This document shows positions 8,854 through 18,382 of a stretch of 64,000 nt of DNA, piece after piece. Source of the stretch: Maribellus sediminis (GTDB lineage: Bacteria > Bacteroidota > Bacteroidia > Bacteroidales > Prolixibacteraceae). A program made the position numbers and the translations under genes. The stretch lies in NCBI RefSeq assembly GCF_011799805.1, contig NZ_WXUB01000005.1, forward strand, positions 62,001-126,000. Direction: 5' to 3'. Numbering within the stretch: position 1 is the stretch's first letter; each line of letters opens with the position of its first letter. The notes under the pieces are model-generated. The model was given only the letters and a program-made list of their open reading frames with translations, was not told the origin of the DNA and did no database searches.

Positions 8854-10299
8854 CTATTCCTTCCAGAATGAAGGCGAGAACAACACCAGTACTGTAAACA
8901 GTTCCAATCGTCCAAGCAACATCAGAAACGATAAAAACCATTTTCCAATGGGTTTGATGTGGAAGAAATTTTCTGCCGGACCAACACTGCCCAATCCCGG
9001 ACCAATGTTTCCAAGGCTGGTTGCAACTGCTCCCATCGACGATTCCATGTCGGGTTCGATTAGCGTGAAAATTATGGTGCTAACAAAGAATATAACCATG
9101 TACAGCATAAAGAAAGCAAGTACGTTAGTAACGATTTTCGAATCGACCGAATGCCGGTTAAATTTTACAGGAATAATGGCGTGCGGATGGATCAGGCGTT
9201 TTAATTCGTAATATCCGTTTTTGGCCAGTACAACGATCCTCATGATTTTAATACCACCTCCGGTTGATCCCGCTGAACCTCCAAAAAAGAACAGTGCAAA
9301 TATCAACATGGTCAGTATCGGTTTCCAAAGCAGGTAATCAGCAGTAGCATAACCGGTGGTTGTTACAATAGAAACCACCTGGAACAATGAATCGCGAAAT
9401 GCCTGTTCTAATCCGAGTTGTGAGGTAAGAAACAATCCAAGTGTAATAAGTGCTGTAAAGCTGACGATAATAATCCAGTAGTACCTGAATTCTTCATCTT
9501 TAAAAACATAACTAAATCGTCCCCTTATGGCCATGTATGAAAGTGTGAAATTCATTCCGGCCAGGAACATAAAGAAAGTAATAACATATTGGATAAAAGG
9601 CGACGACCAATAGGCGATACTGGCTTGTTTGGTCGAAAATCCTCCGGTTGCCATTGTGGTAAAAGAGTGGCAAATGGCGTCGTAAAACGACATTCCGCCA
9701 ATCCAAAGCAATAACGTTTCAACAATGGTGAAAAGCATGTAGATGCCCCAAAGTGTTTTTGCTGTTTGTGTGATTCTTGGGCTGATTTTATCGGGTGTTG
9801 GCCCCGGAACTTCAGCGATAAACAGCTGCATCCCACCGATCCCAAATACCGGGAGAATGGCCAGCGATAATACAATAATTCCCATTCCGCCGAGCCACTG
9901 CGTGATGCTGCGCCAGAATAAAATTCCGTGAGGCAGTGCTTCAATGTCGTTCAAAATGGATGAACCGGTTGTTGTAAAGCCTGAAATGGTTTCGAAAAAA
10001 GCATCGGTAAAGTTGGGGATGGATCCGCTGATCATGTAAGGGAAGCTGCCAAACAGCGAAAAGACTACCCACACCATGGTAACGATAATAAATCCTTCCC
10101 GTTTGCCTATGTCTTTTTTGGCTTTCCAGGTGAGTGCAGTAATCAAACCACCCACACCCAGATTTATGGCAGCAGAAATAAGAAAAGTAACAATGTCGCT
10201 TTCATTATAAATGATCGCAACCAGCATGGCCAGCAGCATGGCAACGCCTTCAACCAAAAGTAGTAAACCCAGTACCTTTAAAATAATCTTCAGATTCAT
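8854..10299 (-). CDS. trkH: Trk potassium uptake transmembrane subunit
   Basis: The ion-conducting membrane subunit of a Trk/Ktr potassium importer, 481 residues with about ten to twelve membrane helices. Four P-loop filter segments are visible in order: GFTTTGSSIL, MATGGFSTKQ, VTTTGYATAD and LGNIGPGLG, matching the fourfold pseudo-symmetry of the family. It is preceded by trkA at 54 bp on the same strand, so the gate and pore subunits are co-transcribed. Confidence 0.95.
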   Translation of the reverse strand: MNLKIILKVLGLLLLVEGVAMLLAMLVAIIYNESDIVTFLISAAINLGVGGLITALTWKAKKDIGKREGFIIVTMVWVVFSLFGSFPYMISGSIPNFTDAFFETISGFTTTGSSILNDIEALPHGILFWRSITQWLGGMGIIVLSLAILPVFGIGGMQLFIAEVPGPTPDKISPRITQTAKTLWGIYMLFTIVETLLLWIGGMSFYDAICHSFTTMATGGFSTKQASIAYWSSPFIQYVITFFMFLAGMNFTLSYMAIRGRFSYVFKDEEFRYYWIIIVSFTALITLGLFLTSQLGLEQAFRDSLFQVVSIVTTTGYATADYLLWKPILTMLIFALFFFGGSAGSTGGGIKIMRIVVLAKNGYYELKRLIHPHAIIPVKFNRHSVDSKIVTNVLAFFMLYMVIFFVSTIIFTLIEPDMESSMGAVATSLGNIGPGLGSVGPAENFFHIKPIGKWFLSFLMLLGRLELFTVLVLFSPSFWKE

Positions 10300-10353
10300 C
10301 CTTTTGAGCGTTTATATTTGCTGTGGCTGATTCATCATTCTGTTCCCGGCTCG

Positions 10354-11688
10354 CTATTTAAAGAATTTTTCGATTTTTTTAATGCCCGAAGGTAGCGTAA
10401 ATACTACAACTTTATCGCCTTCCTGAATGTGGGTGTAACCGTGTGCAATGTAGCCCATGTTGCCACGAATAATTCCACCGATTTTTGATTCGGACGGGAA
10501 ATCGAGGTCTTTAATTGGTTTCTGGGTAATTCGTGCGCCCGGTTTTGCAATGAACTCGAAAACTTCGGCTTCCGAAGCCGTCAGACATTTTACTTTCGAG
10601 ATTTCTGCATTCAGTGTAAACCGATAAATGTAACTGGCGGCAATTAGTTTTTTATTGATGATACTACCAATTCCGGTATTGTCGGCCAATTTCATGTAAG
10701 CCAGGTTTTCAACCTCGGCAACCGTACGGCGCACTCCCAACGTTTTGGCGAGGTTACAGCCCAGAATATTTGTTTCCGAATTTCCGGTGGTTGCCACAAA
10801 TGCATCCATTTTCTCGATACCTTCTTCTTTTAACAGGTCGAGGTTTCTTCCGTCGCCATTGATGACCAGCACGTGACCAAATTTATCTGCAATTTGTTCG
10901 CATTTTTCGCGGTCGTTCTCAATGATTTTTATACGGTAGTGCTCACCCAGTTTTTCGCAGGCTTTTTGAGCAATGCGGCTACCCCCCATGAACATGATAT
11001 TTTTTACGTCGAAATGCTTTTTCCCCAGCATCTCAAATACGTTGTTTTGTTCTGTGGGAGTAGTTACCACATAAACAATATCGCCGCTTTTTATAGAGTC
11101 GGTTCCTACCGGAATAATGGTTTCGTTGTTCCGCTTGATGGCTACCACCAGCAGGTGCTGGTGTTCAATCGCCAGTTCCTCGAATGTTTTGTCGAGCACG
11201 GTGGCATTGTCGCGAACTTTGATACCGAGCATCAGTAATTTTCCATTCGAAAATTCGATGAGCTGGCGGGTCATAGTTTGTTTTACAGAGGCAACAATTT
11301 CTTTGGCGGCCAGACTTTCAGGGTAAATCAATTCGTGAATACCCATGTTGTTCAACTTGGCACGGTATTTTTCCTGCAGGTATTCCTGGTTATTTATACG
11401 TGCTATGGTTCGGCCAACTCCAAGGTATGAAGCCATGGCGCAAGCCAGAACGTTTCGTTCTTCAAAGGGGGTTACCGCAATAAATAGATCCGCTTTTGCC
11501 AGGTCTGTCTTTTTCAGGTCGCTAAACGAGTGCGCCGATCCAACAATGGTCATCAAATCAACCTCGTTACTTATACGCGATAGTCGTTCGTGAGAGTCAT
11601 CAAGCAAAACAATATCGTGATCTTCATTTGATAACATTCTGGCCAGATGTGTCCCCACTTCACCGGCACCGGCAATTACAACTTTCAT
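10354..11688 (-). CDS. trkA: Trk system NAD-binding regulatory subunit
   Basis: The cytosolic gating ring of the Trk potassium importer. The 444 residues form two tandem RCK_N/RCK_C units: the first Rossmann motif GAGEVGTHLARML begins at residue 7, and the second, more degenerate one (MGGSRIAQKACEKL) is near residue 233. An acidic residue after each second strand (LLDDS, IIEND) fits NAD(H) binding. Its length is standard for TrkA. It is transcribed ahead of trkH with a 54-bp gap. It is separate from the single-polypeptide channel/RCK protein at 47-48 kb. Confidence 0.95.
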   Translation of the reverse strand: MKVVIAGAGEVGTHLARMLSNEDHDIVLLDDSHERLSRISNEVDLMTIVGSAHSFSDLKKTDLAKADLFIAVTPFEERNVLACAMASYLGVGRTIARINNQEYLQEKYRAKLNNMGIHELIYPESLAAKEIVASVKQTMTRQLIEFSNGKLLMLGIKVRDNATVLDKTFEELAIEHQHLLVVAIKRNNETIIPVGTDSIKSGDIVYVVTTPTEQNNVFEMLGKKHFDVKNIMFMGGSRIAQKACEKLGEHYRIKIIENDREKCEQIADKFGHVLVINGDGRNLDLLKEEGIEKMDAFVATTGNSETNILGCNLAKTLGVRRTVAEVENLAYMKLADNTGIGSIINKKLIAASYIYRFTLNAEISKVKCLTASEAEVFEFIAKPGARITQKPIKDLDFPSESKIGGIIRGNMGYIAHGYTHIQEGDKVVVFTLPSGIKKIEKFFK

Positions 11689-11900
11689 AGTCTGCTGTCT
11701 TTAATTCAAAAAACGCAACAAAATAATGTATTAAGTTACAGAATACCATGTAAAAAGTACACTTTTAATTGTCTCGGTTCTGTAAATTTAACATTCTCAA
11801 AGTTCCGAAATAATCGTATTCCATTCAATCATAAAAGTATAAGAAGTTATTTTTTGTTTAAAAATCAGCGCTTAATAAAGTTTAAATTGAAGATTACAGT

Positions 11901-13910
11901 TTACCACTTCATGTAAAATGCACCTTTGCTTCGTAAAAAATGAATGTTTTGTGAGTCCGTTGGTTTTGGGTAGGCTGTGCTGACGACGGTAACATCAGAA
12001 AATCCACAGAGATTTTCAAACGTGCTTTTTGTTGAAACGACAAACGCCGGATTTAATTCCGCGGGAATTTTTTGTTGATTGTGATCGAACCAGATTATTT
12101 TACCTTCGAAATCAATAACATTTTTATGCAGAAATAATATGGAGTCGGAATAGTTATCACCCAAAGTAAGGTAAGTTGGCTGATCCAGTCGTTGTTTTTT
12201 TATCACGGTATTTATTTGCCGAAGAATGTAATTGGAAGAATCGATCGCCTGCTCCGAAAGCACATAATTTGTTTTACTGCTGATAAGTTGAATCACTGCA
12301 TTTGGTGAGTTGTTGTAAACAATCAGCTCTGAGTTATGCAACTGTTTGTATTGAAAAGCCAGGTTCGATGCTGCGAGAATGATCAATGCCAGCAGCATTA
12401 GTTTTATGTGTCGAACACGTTTTCGTTCGATAAACAGGAATGTGAACAGCAAAAAGGAGATTACCAAAAACAAGGCGCTTTTTGTGAGGCTGATATTTTG
12501 CACGGCGTAGGGCAGATTCTCAATCCGCTCAAGAAAAACGTAAACCAATTTTACCGCCCATCCGGTTAAGAAAGCAACAATACCCGAAAGAATGGGGACC
12601 GAAGAAAGCAGCAAAAGCGCAATTCCCAGGGCGATGAGTACAAACACCGCAGGAATTACAACAAGGTTGCTTAGCCAGAAATAAAGCGGGAACTGGTTGA
12701 AATAATAGGCCGTTAAAGGGAAAGTTGCGATTTGTGCAGCTACTGAAACCGTTAGAAGCGCCCAGAAGAATTTGCCAACTTTGGTTTTTACTTCGATCAA
12801 TCCTGCGATTTTTGGTTGCAGGTAAACAATCCCGAAAACTGCAGCATACGAAAGCTGGAACCCAACTTCGAACAGGTTATTCGGATTTAGCAGCAGCAGT
12901 AAAAATGCCGAAACGGTAAGAGTGTTGTAAATGTTGGTTTGGCGCTGAATATTGCCGGCTATGCAAACGAGCGAGAACATGGCAGCCGCCCGCATTACCG
13001 ATGGAGACAATCCGGTGATAAAAGCATAGCCCCAAAGAACTGAAACAGCCAGAATCACATAAAAATATTTTCCGCGTTTTTGCTTTTGCAGGAATCCAAA
13101 CAAAAAAGCAAAAATGCCAAAGATGATCCCGACATGCAGGCCGGAAACTGCCAAAACGTGCATGGCGCCGGCGGCAGAAAAGGTCTGTTTGGTTTCCGGA
13201 TCGAGGCCGCGTTTATAACCAAGCGTGAGTGCCGAAAGAATTTCGGTTTCGCTTGTACCAAGATTCTTTTCGCGGTAGATATGAAGCAATTTCTCCCGGG
13301 CATTTTCAGCCACAGTTTTTACCGACCGTTTTTGTATCGGGGTCGCACTCCAGTCACTTTCCGCCAGGTAGGTTCTACGATGTATCTTTTTTCGCGACAG
13401 GTATTTTTTGTAATCGAATTCATAGGGATTGCCGTTGTTGCGTATCAGCTCCGGGACTCTTGAAAACAGGATGGTGCTGCCAGGTTTTAGTTTTGTGGCG
13501 GCTTCGCTCTTTTCAAAATAGACCAGTACTTTTTCGTTGGTTTTAAAAATGTGCCCCGAATCTTTTACTGCATCGATCTGCACCAGCGATTTATACGATT
13601 TTGGCTTCTCTTCGGGGGCTTCAAGGACAGTGCCCCAAAACACTCCGTCTTCATAAAACGTGGGAGTTTGATTGTTGAGGGTGTAAAACGAACTTCCTAG
13701 CAGCACAAAAAGCGCGGTAACCAGCCAGCCAAAAACAGTTTCGAATCTGAAACTGTAAAACCTGTTCAGGATTGCAATCAGAATCAGTATAACTGTTCCG
13801 GCAATCAGCAACGAAGTTACTGCAACAGCAAACTTGTTTGCGATGAGAATGCCCACTGCAAAAGCCAGGGTAATTCTTAACGAGGGTATTTTCTGTACAA
13901 GGTTTTTCAA
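11901..13910 (-). CDS. comEC: ComEC/Rec2-family competence membrane protein
   Basis: The channel protein for uptake of single-stranded DNA across the inner membrane in natural transformation. The 669 residues have N-terminal membrane helices with a DUF4131-like soluble region (residues 30-200) and then the polytopic Competence domain, with HVLAVSGLHVGIIFGI near 235 and GLSPSVMRAAAMFS near 290. After the last helix a short C-terminal part of about 150 residues does not show the HxHxDH motif of the metallo-beta-lactamase domain found in longer ComEC, so this is the short form. The start codon is TTG; no ATG is available in frame nearby. Confidence 0.9.
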   Translation of the reverse strand: MKNLVQKIPSLRITLAFAVGILIANKFAVAVTSLLIAGTVILILIAILNRFYSFRFETVFGWLVTALFVLLGSSFYTLNNQTPTFYEDGVFWGTVLEAPEEKPKSYKSLVQIDAVKDSGHIFKTNEKVLVYFEKSEAATKLKPGSTILFSRVPELIRNNGNPYEFDYKKYLSRKKIHRRTYLAESDWSATPIQKRSVKTVAENAREKLLHIYREKNLGTSETEILSALTLGYKRGLDPETKQTFSAAGAMHVLAVSGLHVGIIFGIFAFLFGFLQKQKRGKYFYVILAVSVLWGYAFITGLSPSVMRAAAMFSLVCIAGNIQRQTNIYNTLTVSAFLLLLLNPNNLFEVGFQLSYAAVFGIVYLQPKIAGLIEVKTKVGKFFWALLTVSVAAQIATFPLTAYYFNQFPLYFWLSNLVVIPAVFVLIALGIALLLLSSVPILSGIVAFLTGWAVKLVYVFLERIENLPYAVQNISLTKSALFLVISFLLFTFLFIERKRVRHIKLMLLALIILAASNLAFQYKQLHNSELIVYNNSPNAVIQLISSKTNYVLSEQAIDSSNYILRQINTVIKKQRLDQPTYLTLGDNYSDSILFLHKNVIDFEGKIIWFDHNQQKIPAELNPAFVVSTKSTFENLCGFSDVTVVSTAYPKPTDSQNIHFLRSKGAFYMKW

Positions 13911-13962
13911 CAGAATGTTTGTTGGATTTTAATCCTCAAACGTGAAAAACCTTCTTAGGTTA

Positions 13963-14520
13963 CTATTTTACAGGAATTTTTATGCGGTAATGTGGTTGCA
14001 CCTTTCCTTTGGCAATATTGGCCAGTTTTCCTTTCAGCAATCTTTTTCGGAGTGGCGACAGGTAGTCGATAAACAGAATTCCATCTAAATGATCGTATTC
14101 GTGCTGAATAACACGCCCGGCAAATCCTTTAAAAGTTTCTTCGTATTCAACAAAATTTTCGTCGAAATAACGAATCTTCACTTCATCAGGGCGTTCAACA
14201 TCCTCGCGGATTTCCGGCAAGCTCAAACAACCTTCGTTCATCACCCATTCTTCGCCGTCTTTATGAAGGATTTCAGGATTAATAAATACTTTTTTGAAGT
14301 TTTCCAATTCCGGTTCTTCGTCGGCGCCTGAGCTGGCATCAACCACAAACAAACGAATGGAAAGTCCTACCTGAGGCGCTGCCAAGCCAACTCCATCAGA
14401 ATAGTACATGGTTTCCCACATGTTTTCGATTACCTCTTTCAGATTAGGGTAATCCTTAGTTATTTCTTTTGCTTTTTTGCGTAAAAGCGGATCGCCGTAT
14501 ACCGTAACCGGATATTTCAT
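13963..14520 (-). CDS. def: Peptide deformylase
   Basis: Removes the N-terminal formyl group from nascent proteins. All three PDF motifs are intact in the 185 residues: GVGLAAPQVG from residue 43, EGCLSLP carrying the metal-binding cysteine, and QHEYDHLDG carrying the two metal-binding histidines and the catalytic glutamate. It follows ruvX with an 8-bp gap, which is a common Bacteroidota pair. Confidence 0.97.
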   Translation of the reverse strand: MKYPVTVYGDPLLRKKAKEITKDYPNLKEVIENMWETMYYSDGVGLAAPQVGLSIRLFVVDASSGADEEPELENFKKVFINPEILHKDGEEWVMNEGCLSLPEIREDVERPDEVKIRYFDENFVEYEETFKGFAGRVIQHEYDHLDGILFIDYLSPLRKRLLKGKLANIAKGKVQPHYRIKIPVK

Positions 14521-14528
14521 AAAATATA

Positions 14529-14954
14529 TTACTTCTTTAAATTTCTTTGTTGTTCCAAAAAACCCTGCAAGATAATGGTGGCACTTACAGCATCAACCAT
14601 GGCCTTGTCCTGTCGTTGCTTTTTTTTCAATCCTCCGTCGATCATGGTTTGAAAAGCCATTTTCGAGGTAAAACGCTCGTCGAAAAGTTCAAGCCTGATG
14701 TCGGGATAATCTTTCTGAAACTTTTTCAGAAACGGATTAATGTAACGAACAGATTCCGAAGCTTCATTGTTCATTTGTCGCGGATAACCTACGACCAATG
14801 TTTCAACTCTTTCTTTGGCAAAATATTCCTTCAGGAAATCCCATAAAGTATGCGTTGCAACCGTGGTTAAGCGATTGGCAATAATCTGCCCAGGATCGGT
14901 AACCGCAACCCCAACTCGCTTTCTGCCATAGTCTAAACACAGTATCCTCGCCAT
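14529..14954 (-). CDS. ruvX: Holliday junction resolvase-like protein RuvX/YqgF
   Basis: A 141-residue RNase H-fold protein. LDYGRKRVGVAVTD opens the protein with the first catalytic aspartate, LVVGYPRQMN forms the central strand, FDERFTS carries the acidic residue of motif three, and DAVSATIILQGFL the last. The family has been linked to 16S rRNA 5'-end processing and to Holliday junction cleavage. It lies directly upstream of def and is co-transcribed with it. Confidence 0.93.
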   Translation of the reverse strand: MARILCLDYGRKRVGVAVTDPGQIIANRLTTVATHTLWDFLKEYFAKERVETLVVGYPRQMNNEASESVRYINPFLKKFQKDYPDIRLELFDERFTSKMAFQTMIDGGLKKKQRQDKAMVDAVSATIILQGFLEQQRNLKK

Positions 14955-15066
14955 TATCTTTGTAATTTGGCTGCAAAAGTAGAGAGAATTGCCAAGAAAA
15001 AAAAGAGCCGGTCACTTGTCTCATTTTCAAGGCATAGTAGTTCAGTGTTAAATGGTGTTAACGATT

Positions 15067-15083
15067 TTGGCACAGCCTTTGCA
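15067..15083 (+). promoter_or_regulatory. Sigma-54-type (-24/-12) promoter
   Basis: TTGGCACAGCCTTTGCA fits the RpoN consensus TTGGCAC-N4/5-TTGCA, with GG at 15069-15070 and GC at 15081-15082 separated by exactly 10 nt. The predicted start near 15094 gives a leader of about 75 nt before the ATG at 15169. No enhancer-binding regulator is encoded nearby. Confidence 0.65.
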
Positions 15084-15168
15084 AAGTGGAGAGTAATTAC
15101 CGGTTAAAAAAGTTTTAGGCGCCTAAAGAGAGAAGCAAACAACTTTTTGAATTTTAAACTTTCGAGTC

Positions 15169-16326
15169 ATGAAAACAACAAAATTCAGACTGTTTGCCAC
15201 GATGATTACTCTGGCGGCAGTTATAATAGCAAGTTCATTTCCAGCGAATGCACAACGTCGATCTTCGGAGCGAGATACCAGAAGCAGTGAAACGCGCAGA
15301 AGCAGCGACAAACAAAATACAGTTCAGAAAAAAAGTACCTATAAAAACTACGATAAAGTAGATCGTTCGTCGGTAGACCGCCGTACGAGCATACCGCGGA
15401 ACCAGGCACCAAAAGTTTCCACCAAATCGTCGCAATCATCGCAACGCGAAAGCCGGCCATCAACAAATGATTACCGGAAAAGCAGTTCTGAAAATATAAA
15501 TGGTGATTTCAGGAAAAGTACTAATTTCGAAAATCAACGTACTAATTCTTCTGCACGTTCATCGGCAACGCGCCAGGATATTCGGAGTAAGGATAACCGA
15601 AACGCAAGCCGCAGCGAAACTGCCTATCGCGATAACAGGAACACTGAAACCCGCGTGACAGCAAACAACAACAGCCGTAGTAATTCTGGAAGAACTGTTA
15701 GTGATAACCGCGAGTTTTACCGTGTTGATAAATCTGATCGCCGTTATTCGCCCAACCGCGACTACCGTGGAAGCAGTAAATACTGGAACGACAAATACCG
15801 CCCTGCTGATATGAGGTACAACCATAAAAACAAAAATTACTACGCGCATTACAATTATTACAAACATAATCACTGGGACAGAAGATGGGAGCACTACCGC
15901 TGGAATTACAACAGCTGGTGCGATTATTACAACGGATATAATCCATACTCGTACCGCTACCACAAATATTATTACCATCACCCACATTACGGACACGTGA
16001 TTCGCAGGTTCGATGTTCAGCCGGTGGTATTTTATCACGACCACAACCGTTACTACAGTTACAATGGGCATTTCTTTCGTTACCGTCCGGGAATTGGTTT
16101 TATCCTGGTTGATCTGCCTTACGGTTTTGCTTTCGACTATTTGCCCGACGGCTATTACGACAGAGTTTACATCAACGGATACCTGTATTTCAGAGTTGGG
16201 AATCTGTTCTTTGAATCATCGAATTACGGTTTCCGTCTGATCCATTATCCCGAAAGGTATTATGCTTACGACGATGCTTACGTAAGGCCGGGCGTTAGTT
16301 TCAATTTCGACATCGATTTTTATTAA
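15169..16326 (+). CDS. Secreted Arg/Ser-rich, Tyr/His-rich protein of unknown function
   Basis: A 385-residue exported protein. Residues 1-29 form a signal peptide (hydrophobic MITLAAVIIASSF, cleavage after ANA). Residues 30 to about 205 are a low-complexity basic region dominated by Arg, Ser, Asn and Thr with many RSS, SSR and DNR steps. Residues 210-285 are extremely rich in Tyr, His, Trp and Asn (runs such as YYHHPHYGH), and the last 90 residues look folded (FRYRPGIGFILVDLPYGF). I do not recognise a family with certainty; proteins of this type occur in Bacteroidota periplasm or cell surface. A sigma-54-like promoter precedes it and a terminator follows at 16379, so it is monocistronic. Metal binding by the His/Tyr region is conceivable but not shown. 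Confidence 0.9.
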   Translation: MKTTKFRLFATMITLAAVIIASSFPANAQRRSSERDTRSSETRRSSDKQNTVQKKSTYKNYDKVDRSSVDRRTSIPRNQAPKVSTKSSQSSQRESRPSTNDYRKSSSENINGDFRKSTNFENQRTNSSARSSATRQDIRSKDNRNASRSETAYRDNRNTETRVTANNNSRSNSGRTVSDNREFYRVDKSDRRYSPNRDYRGSSKYWNDKYRPADMRYNHKNKNYYAHYNYYKHNHWDRRWEHYRWNYNSWCDYYNGYNPYSYRYHKYYYHHPHYGHVIRRFDVQPVVFYHDHNRYYSYNGHFFRYRPGIGFILVDLPYGFAFDYLPDGYYDRVYINGYLYFRVGNLFFESSNYGFRLIHYPERYYAYDDAYVRPGVSFNFDIDFY

Positions 16327-16378
16327 GCCCATTTTTTGCAAGGTTAGACTAAACCTTCCCCTCATATAAAGTTTTTGC

Positions 16379-16416
16379 ATCTACCCGTGAATGTTTTTGC
16401 GGGTAGATTTTTTTTG
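16379..16416 (+). terminator. Rho-independent terminator after the Arg/Tyr-rich protein
   Basis: A perfect 9-bp stem ATCTACCCG/CGGGTAGAT encloses a 12-nt loop and is followed by eight T. Confidence 0.9.
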
Positions 16417-16838
16417 TTGAGAAACCAATCCTTCATCGGACTCAATATGCCAAAAGCAATCATTGCTTACTGAAAACACCACCTCCTCCTGACGCTCATC
16501 TCAATCGGTCAGGATACTCCTCCTTAACAAGGAGGAGAAATGATCGTACTTCAAAACTCATCTTTTGAAAATCACATTATGTATCGAATTCGGATTTCCC
16601 CTCCTTTTTGAGGAGGGGTACCCCGAGGTTTCGGGGTGGGGTGGTATAATTTCTATTTTGTAATTGAAATTATCATCAACTGTTTATGAAGACCGCCGGC
16701 ATTTAAATAATAATTTTCGGCTCTATAATTCGCAGCATTAAGTGACATTCTTTAGTATCCCTTTCACCCAAACCAATTTTATGTTTAAGAATTTGTTTTT
16801 GGAAGTGATTTTTTGTCTATTTTTAAACCACCAAATGC
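16417..16838. repeat. Non-coding region with palindromic intergenic repeats
   Basis: About 420 bp without a gene. It contains CTCCTTAACAAGGAG (16510-16530 area) and the motif GAGGGGTACCCC...TTTCGGGGTGGGGTGGT (near 16610-16645), which recurs at 45680-45715. The recurrence marks it as a dispersed intergenic repeat. The last 100 bp must hold the promoter of the following cluster. Confidence 0.6.
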
Positions 16839-16847
16839 TTGAATAAA

Positions 16848-17495
16848 ATGACTAAAAAATTAAAAAGAGATCAGCTCCCTGCTGCAAAAGCCAAAAACTG
16901 GCGACAAAATTTTGAAGAAGAAAAAGATAAAACCTTCAATCTGAAAGTTCCCAAAATCATTTTGCAAAAAGCAACTTATCAGGCATTGGCTGGTGAGAAC
17001 GAAAACCGCGTACGTGTTTACCTGGGCCTGGAAGCCAATAAAGAAGACGGAAAATATGTGCTGTGTGCTTTTGCCGTATCAGCCTTTTTACTGGGTAGCG
17101 GCGATGTTTATGCCGATTACGAAACACCCGTTTACAAGCTCGATAAAAAGAACATCGATTTTTCGAACAGTACCCAGGCTGCCATCGAAAGTATACACCT
17201 CTACCGTAAGTGGCGCAGTGGTGAACTCGATGCCGAAGATCCCGGTGCTGCTTACCGCCAGTATATTTATCCGAATGCCTATTTGCTGACAAAATTCGAA
17301 TTGCACGAATTATTTGTTGCACAAAAAAAGGATGAGGCTGTAATTGATTTTGGCATTGAAAAAACCATGAGTATAATGATCAGCGGCGTATCGGCCAGTA
17401 CTTTGACAGCAAGCACCGATGAAGAGCAGGAAGATTTTGATTTTGCTGTACCTTGTCCTCCATTTTGCGATGAACGAAGTATTTATAATTCTTAG
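16848..17495 (+). CDS. Unknown protein with C-terminal CPPFC tail
   Basis: A 215-residue soluble protein that I do not recognise. The N-terminus is lysine-rich (KKLKRDQLPAAKAKNWRQNF); the middle has FNLKVPKIILQKAT, VRVYLGLEA and a DVYADYETPVYKLD segment. The last 25 residues are acidic and end in PCPPFCDERSIYNS, a Cys-Pro-Pro-x-Cys tail. There is no signal peptide or membrane helix. An in-frame TTG at 16839 is an alternative start. It is followed after 6 bp by the 7-TM gene and then the histidine kinase and response regulator, so it may be part of the same signalling unit. Confidence 0.75.
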   Translation: MTKKLKRDQLPAAKAKNWRQNFEEEKDKTFNLKVPKIILQKATYQALAGENENRVRVYLGLEANKEDGKYVLCAFAVSAFLLGSGDVYADYETPVYKLDKKNIDFSNSTQAAIESIHLYRKWRSGELDAEDPGAAYRQYIYPNAYLLTKFELHELFVAQKKDEAVIDFGIEKTMSIMISGVSASTLTASTDEEQEDFDFAVPCPPFCDERSIYNS

Positions 17496-17501
17496 TTTTT
17501 A

Positions 17502-18158
17502 ATGCCAGACATTTATTATGTTTATTATGTTTTTTATGCGATAGAGTTAATCACATTTATAGTTGGAAGTTATTTTATTAAAAGAGTAAATAAGGATTTT
17601 CTTTTGCTTTACTTTTTTGTATTGGCTGGAGTCCTTTCAGATAGCGTGAATATTCTGCTGATTAAGCTTGGATTACATAATATGCCGGTTACACACTTTT
17701 ACTTCCCTATCGAATTTACTTTACTGGCATTATTTTATAAACCATATTTAGCTCCAGTGTTAAAAGGGAAATGGATTTCTTTAATAATTGCGATATACAT
17801 AACGTTTGCTTTGATTAATCCTCTTTTTATTCAAAGTTTACAACTATATTCTCAGATGAGGATTTATAGTAGTTTAATTTTGGTTGTTTTTTCGTTACTT
17901 TATTTCTACCGGTTATTAAATGAGCTTAATATTAGTAAGTTGTCGGCTGATCCCATGGTTTGGTTGAATTCCTCTATTTTGATTTTATATTCCGCAAATT
18001 TCTTTTACAATTTATTATTCAATTTGCTTCTTAGAGATCTGCATGTGCTTCTTTTAGTAGCTATTTTTATTGGATGCTTGGTTTCGCTTTTTTATGTAAT
18101 AATCGTTATCAGTTTTTGGAAAGCCGCAAAGCAACAAAAAGCCATAGCGGACGGATAA
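17502..18158 (+). CDS. Seven-helix integral membrane protein, possible sensor component
   Basis: A 218-residue protein made almost entirely of about seven hydrophobic helices, from YYVFYAIELITFIVGSYF to the last helix at LLVAIFIGCLVSLFYVIIVI, with a short cytosolic tail. The family is not named with confidence. Its position, 6 bp after the CPPFC protein and about 225 bp before a histidine kinase that has only one membrane helix and no sensing domain, suggests that it could supply the input for the kinase. That is inference. Its codon use is more AT-rich than that of the kinase. Confidence 0.8.
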   Translation: MPDIYYVYYVFYAIELITFIVGSYFIKRVNKDFLLLYFFVLAGVLSDSVNILLIKLGLHNMPVTHFYFPIEFTLLALFYKPYLAPVLKGKWISLIIAIYITFALINPLFIQSLQLYSQMRIYSSLILVVFSLLYFYRLLNELNISKLSADPMVWLNSSILILYSANFFYNLLFNLLLRDLHVLLLVAIFIGCLVSLFYVIIVISFWKAAKQQKAIADG

Positions 18159-18382
18159 TGAAAGTACTTAGATTAGTCCCCGCTACCGCAAGTGCTTGCA
18201 ATAAACTGCCACGATTTGATGTTTTTTCATAGCCTTTAAAATCATTTTAAAAAACAGCTCGCTACTTTCTGGCAATCTGAATAATAATTTATTGTGGATC
18301 AGCGTATTTTATTTTGATAAATTGACTAAAATCTGCCGATAGATTTCTATTTTCGTAATCCGAAAGTAATTGAGAAACTAAC

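Noticed and set aside
15559-16071. 170-codon minus-strand frame inside the Arg/Tyr-rich gene
   Set aside because: Shadow of a strongly biased coding sequence; Val/Ile-rich composition follows from the Tyr/Asn/His codons on the plus strand.
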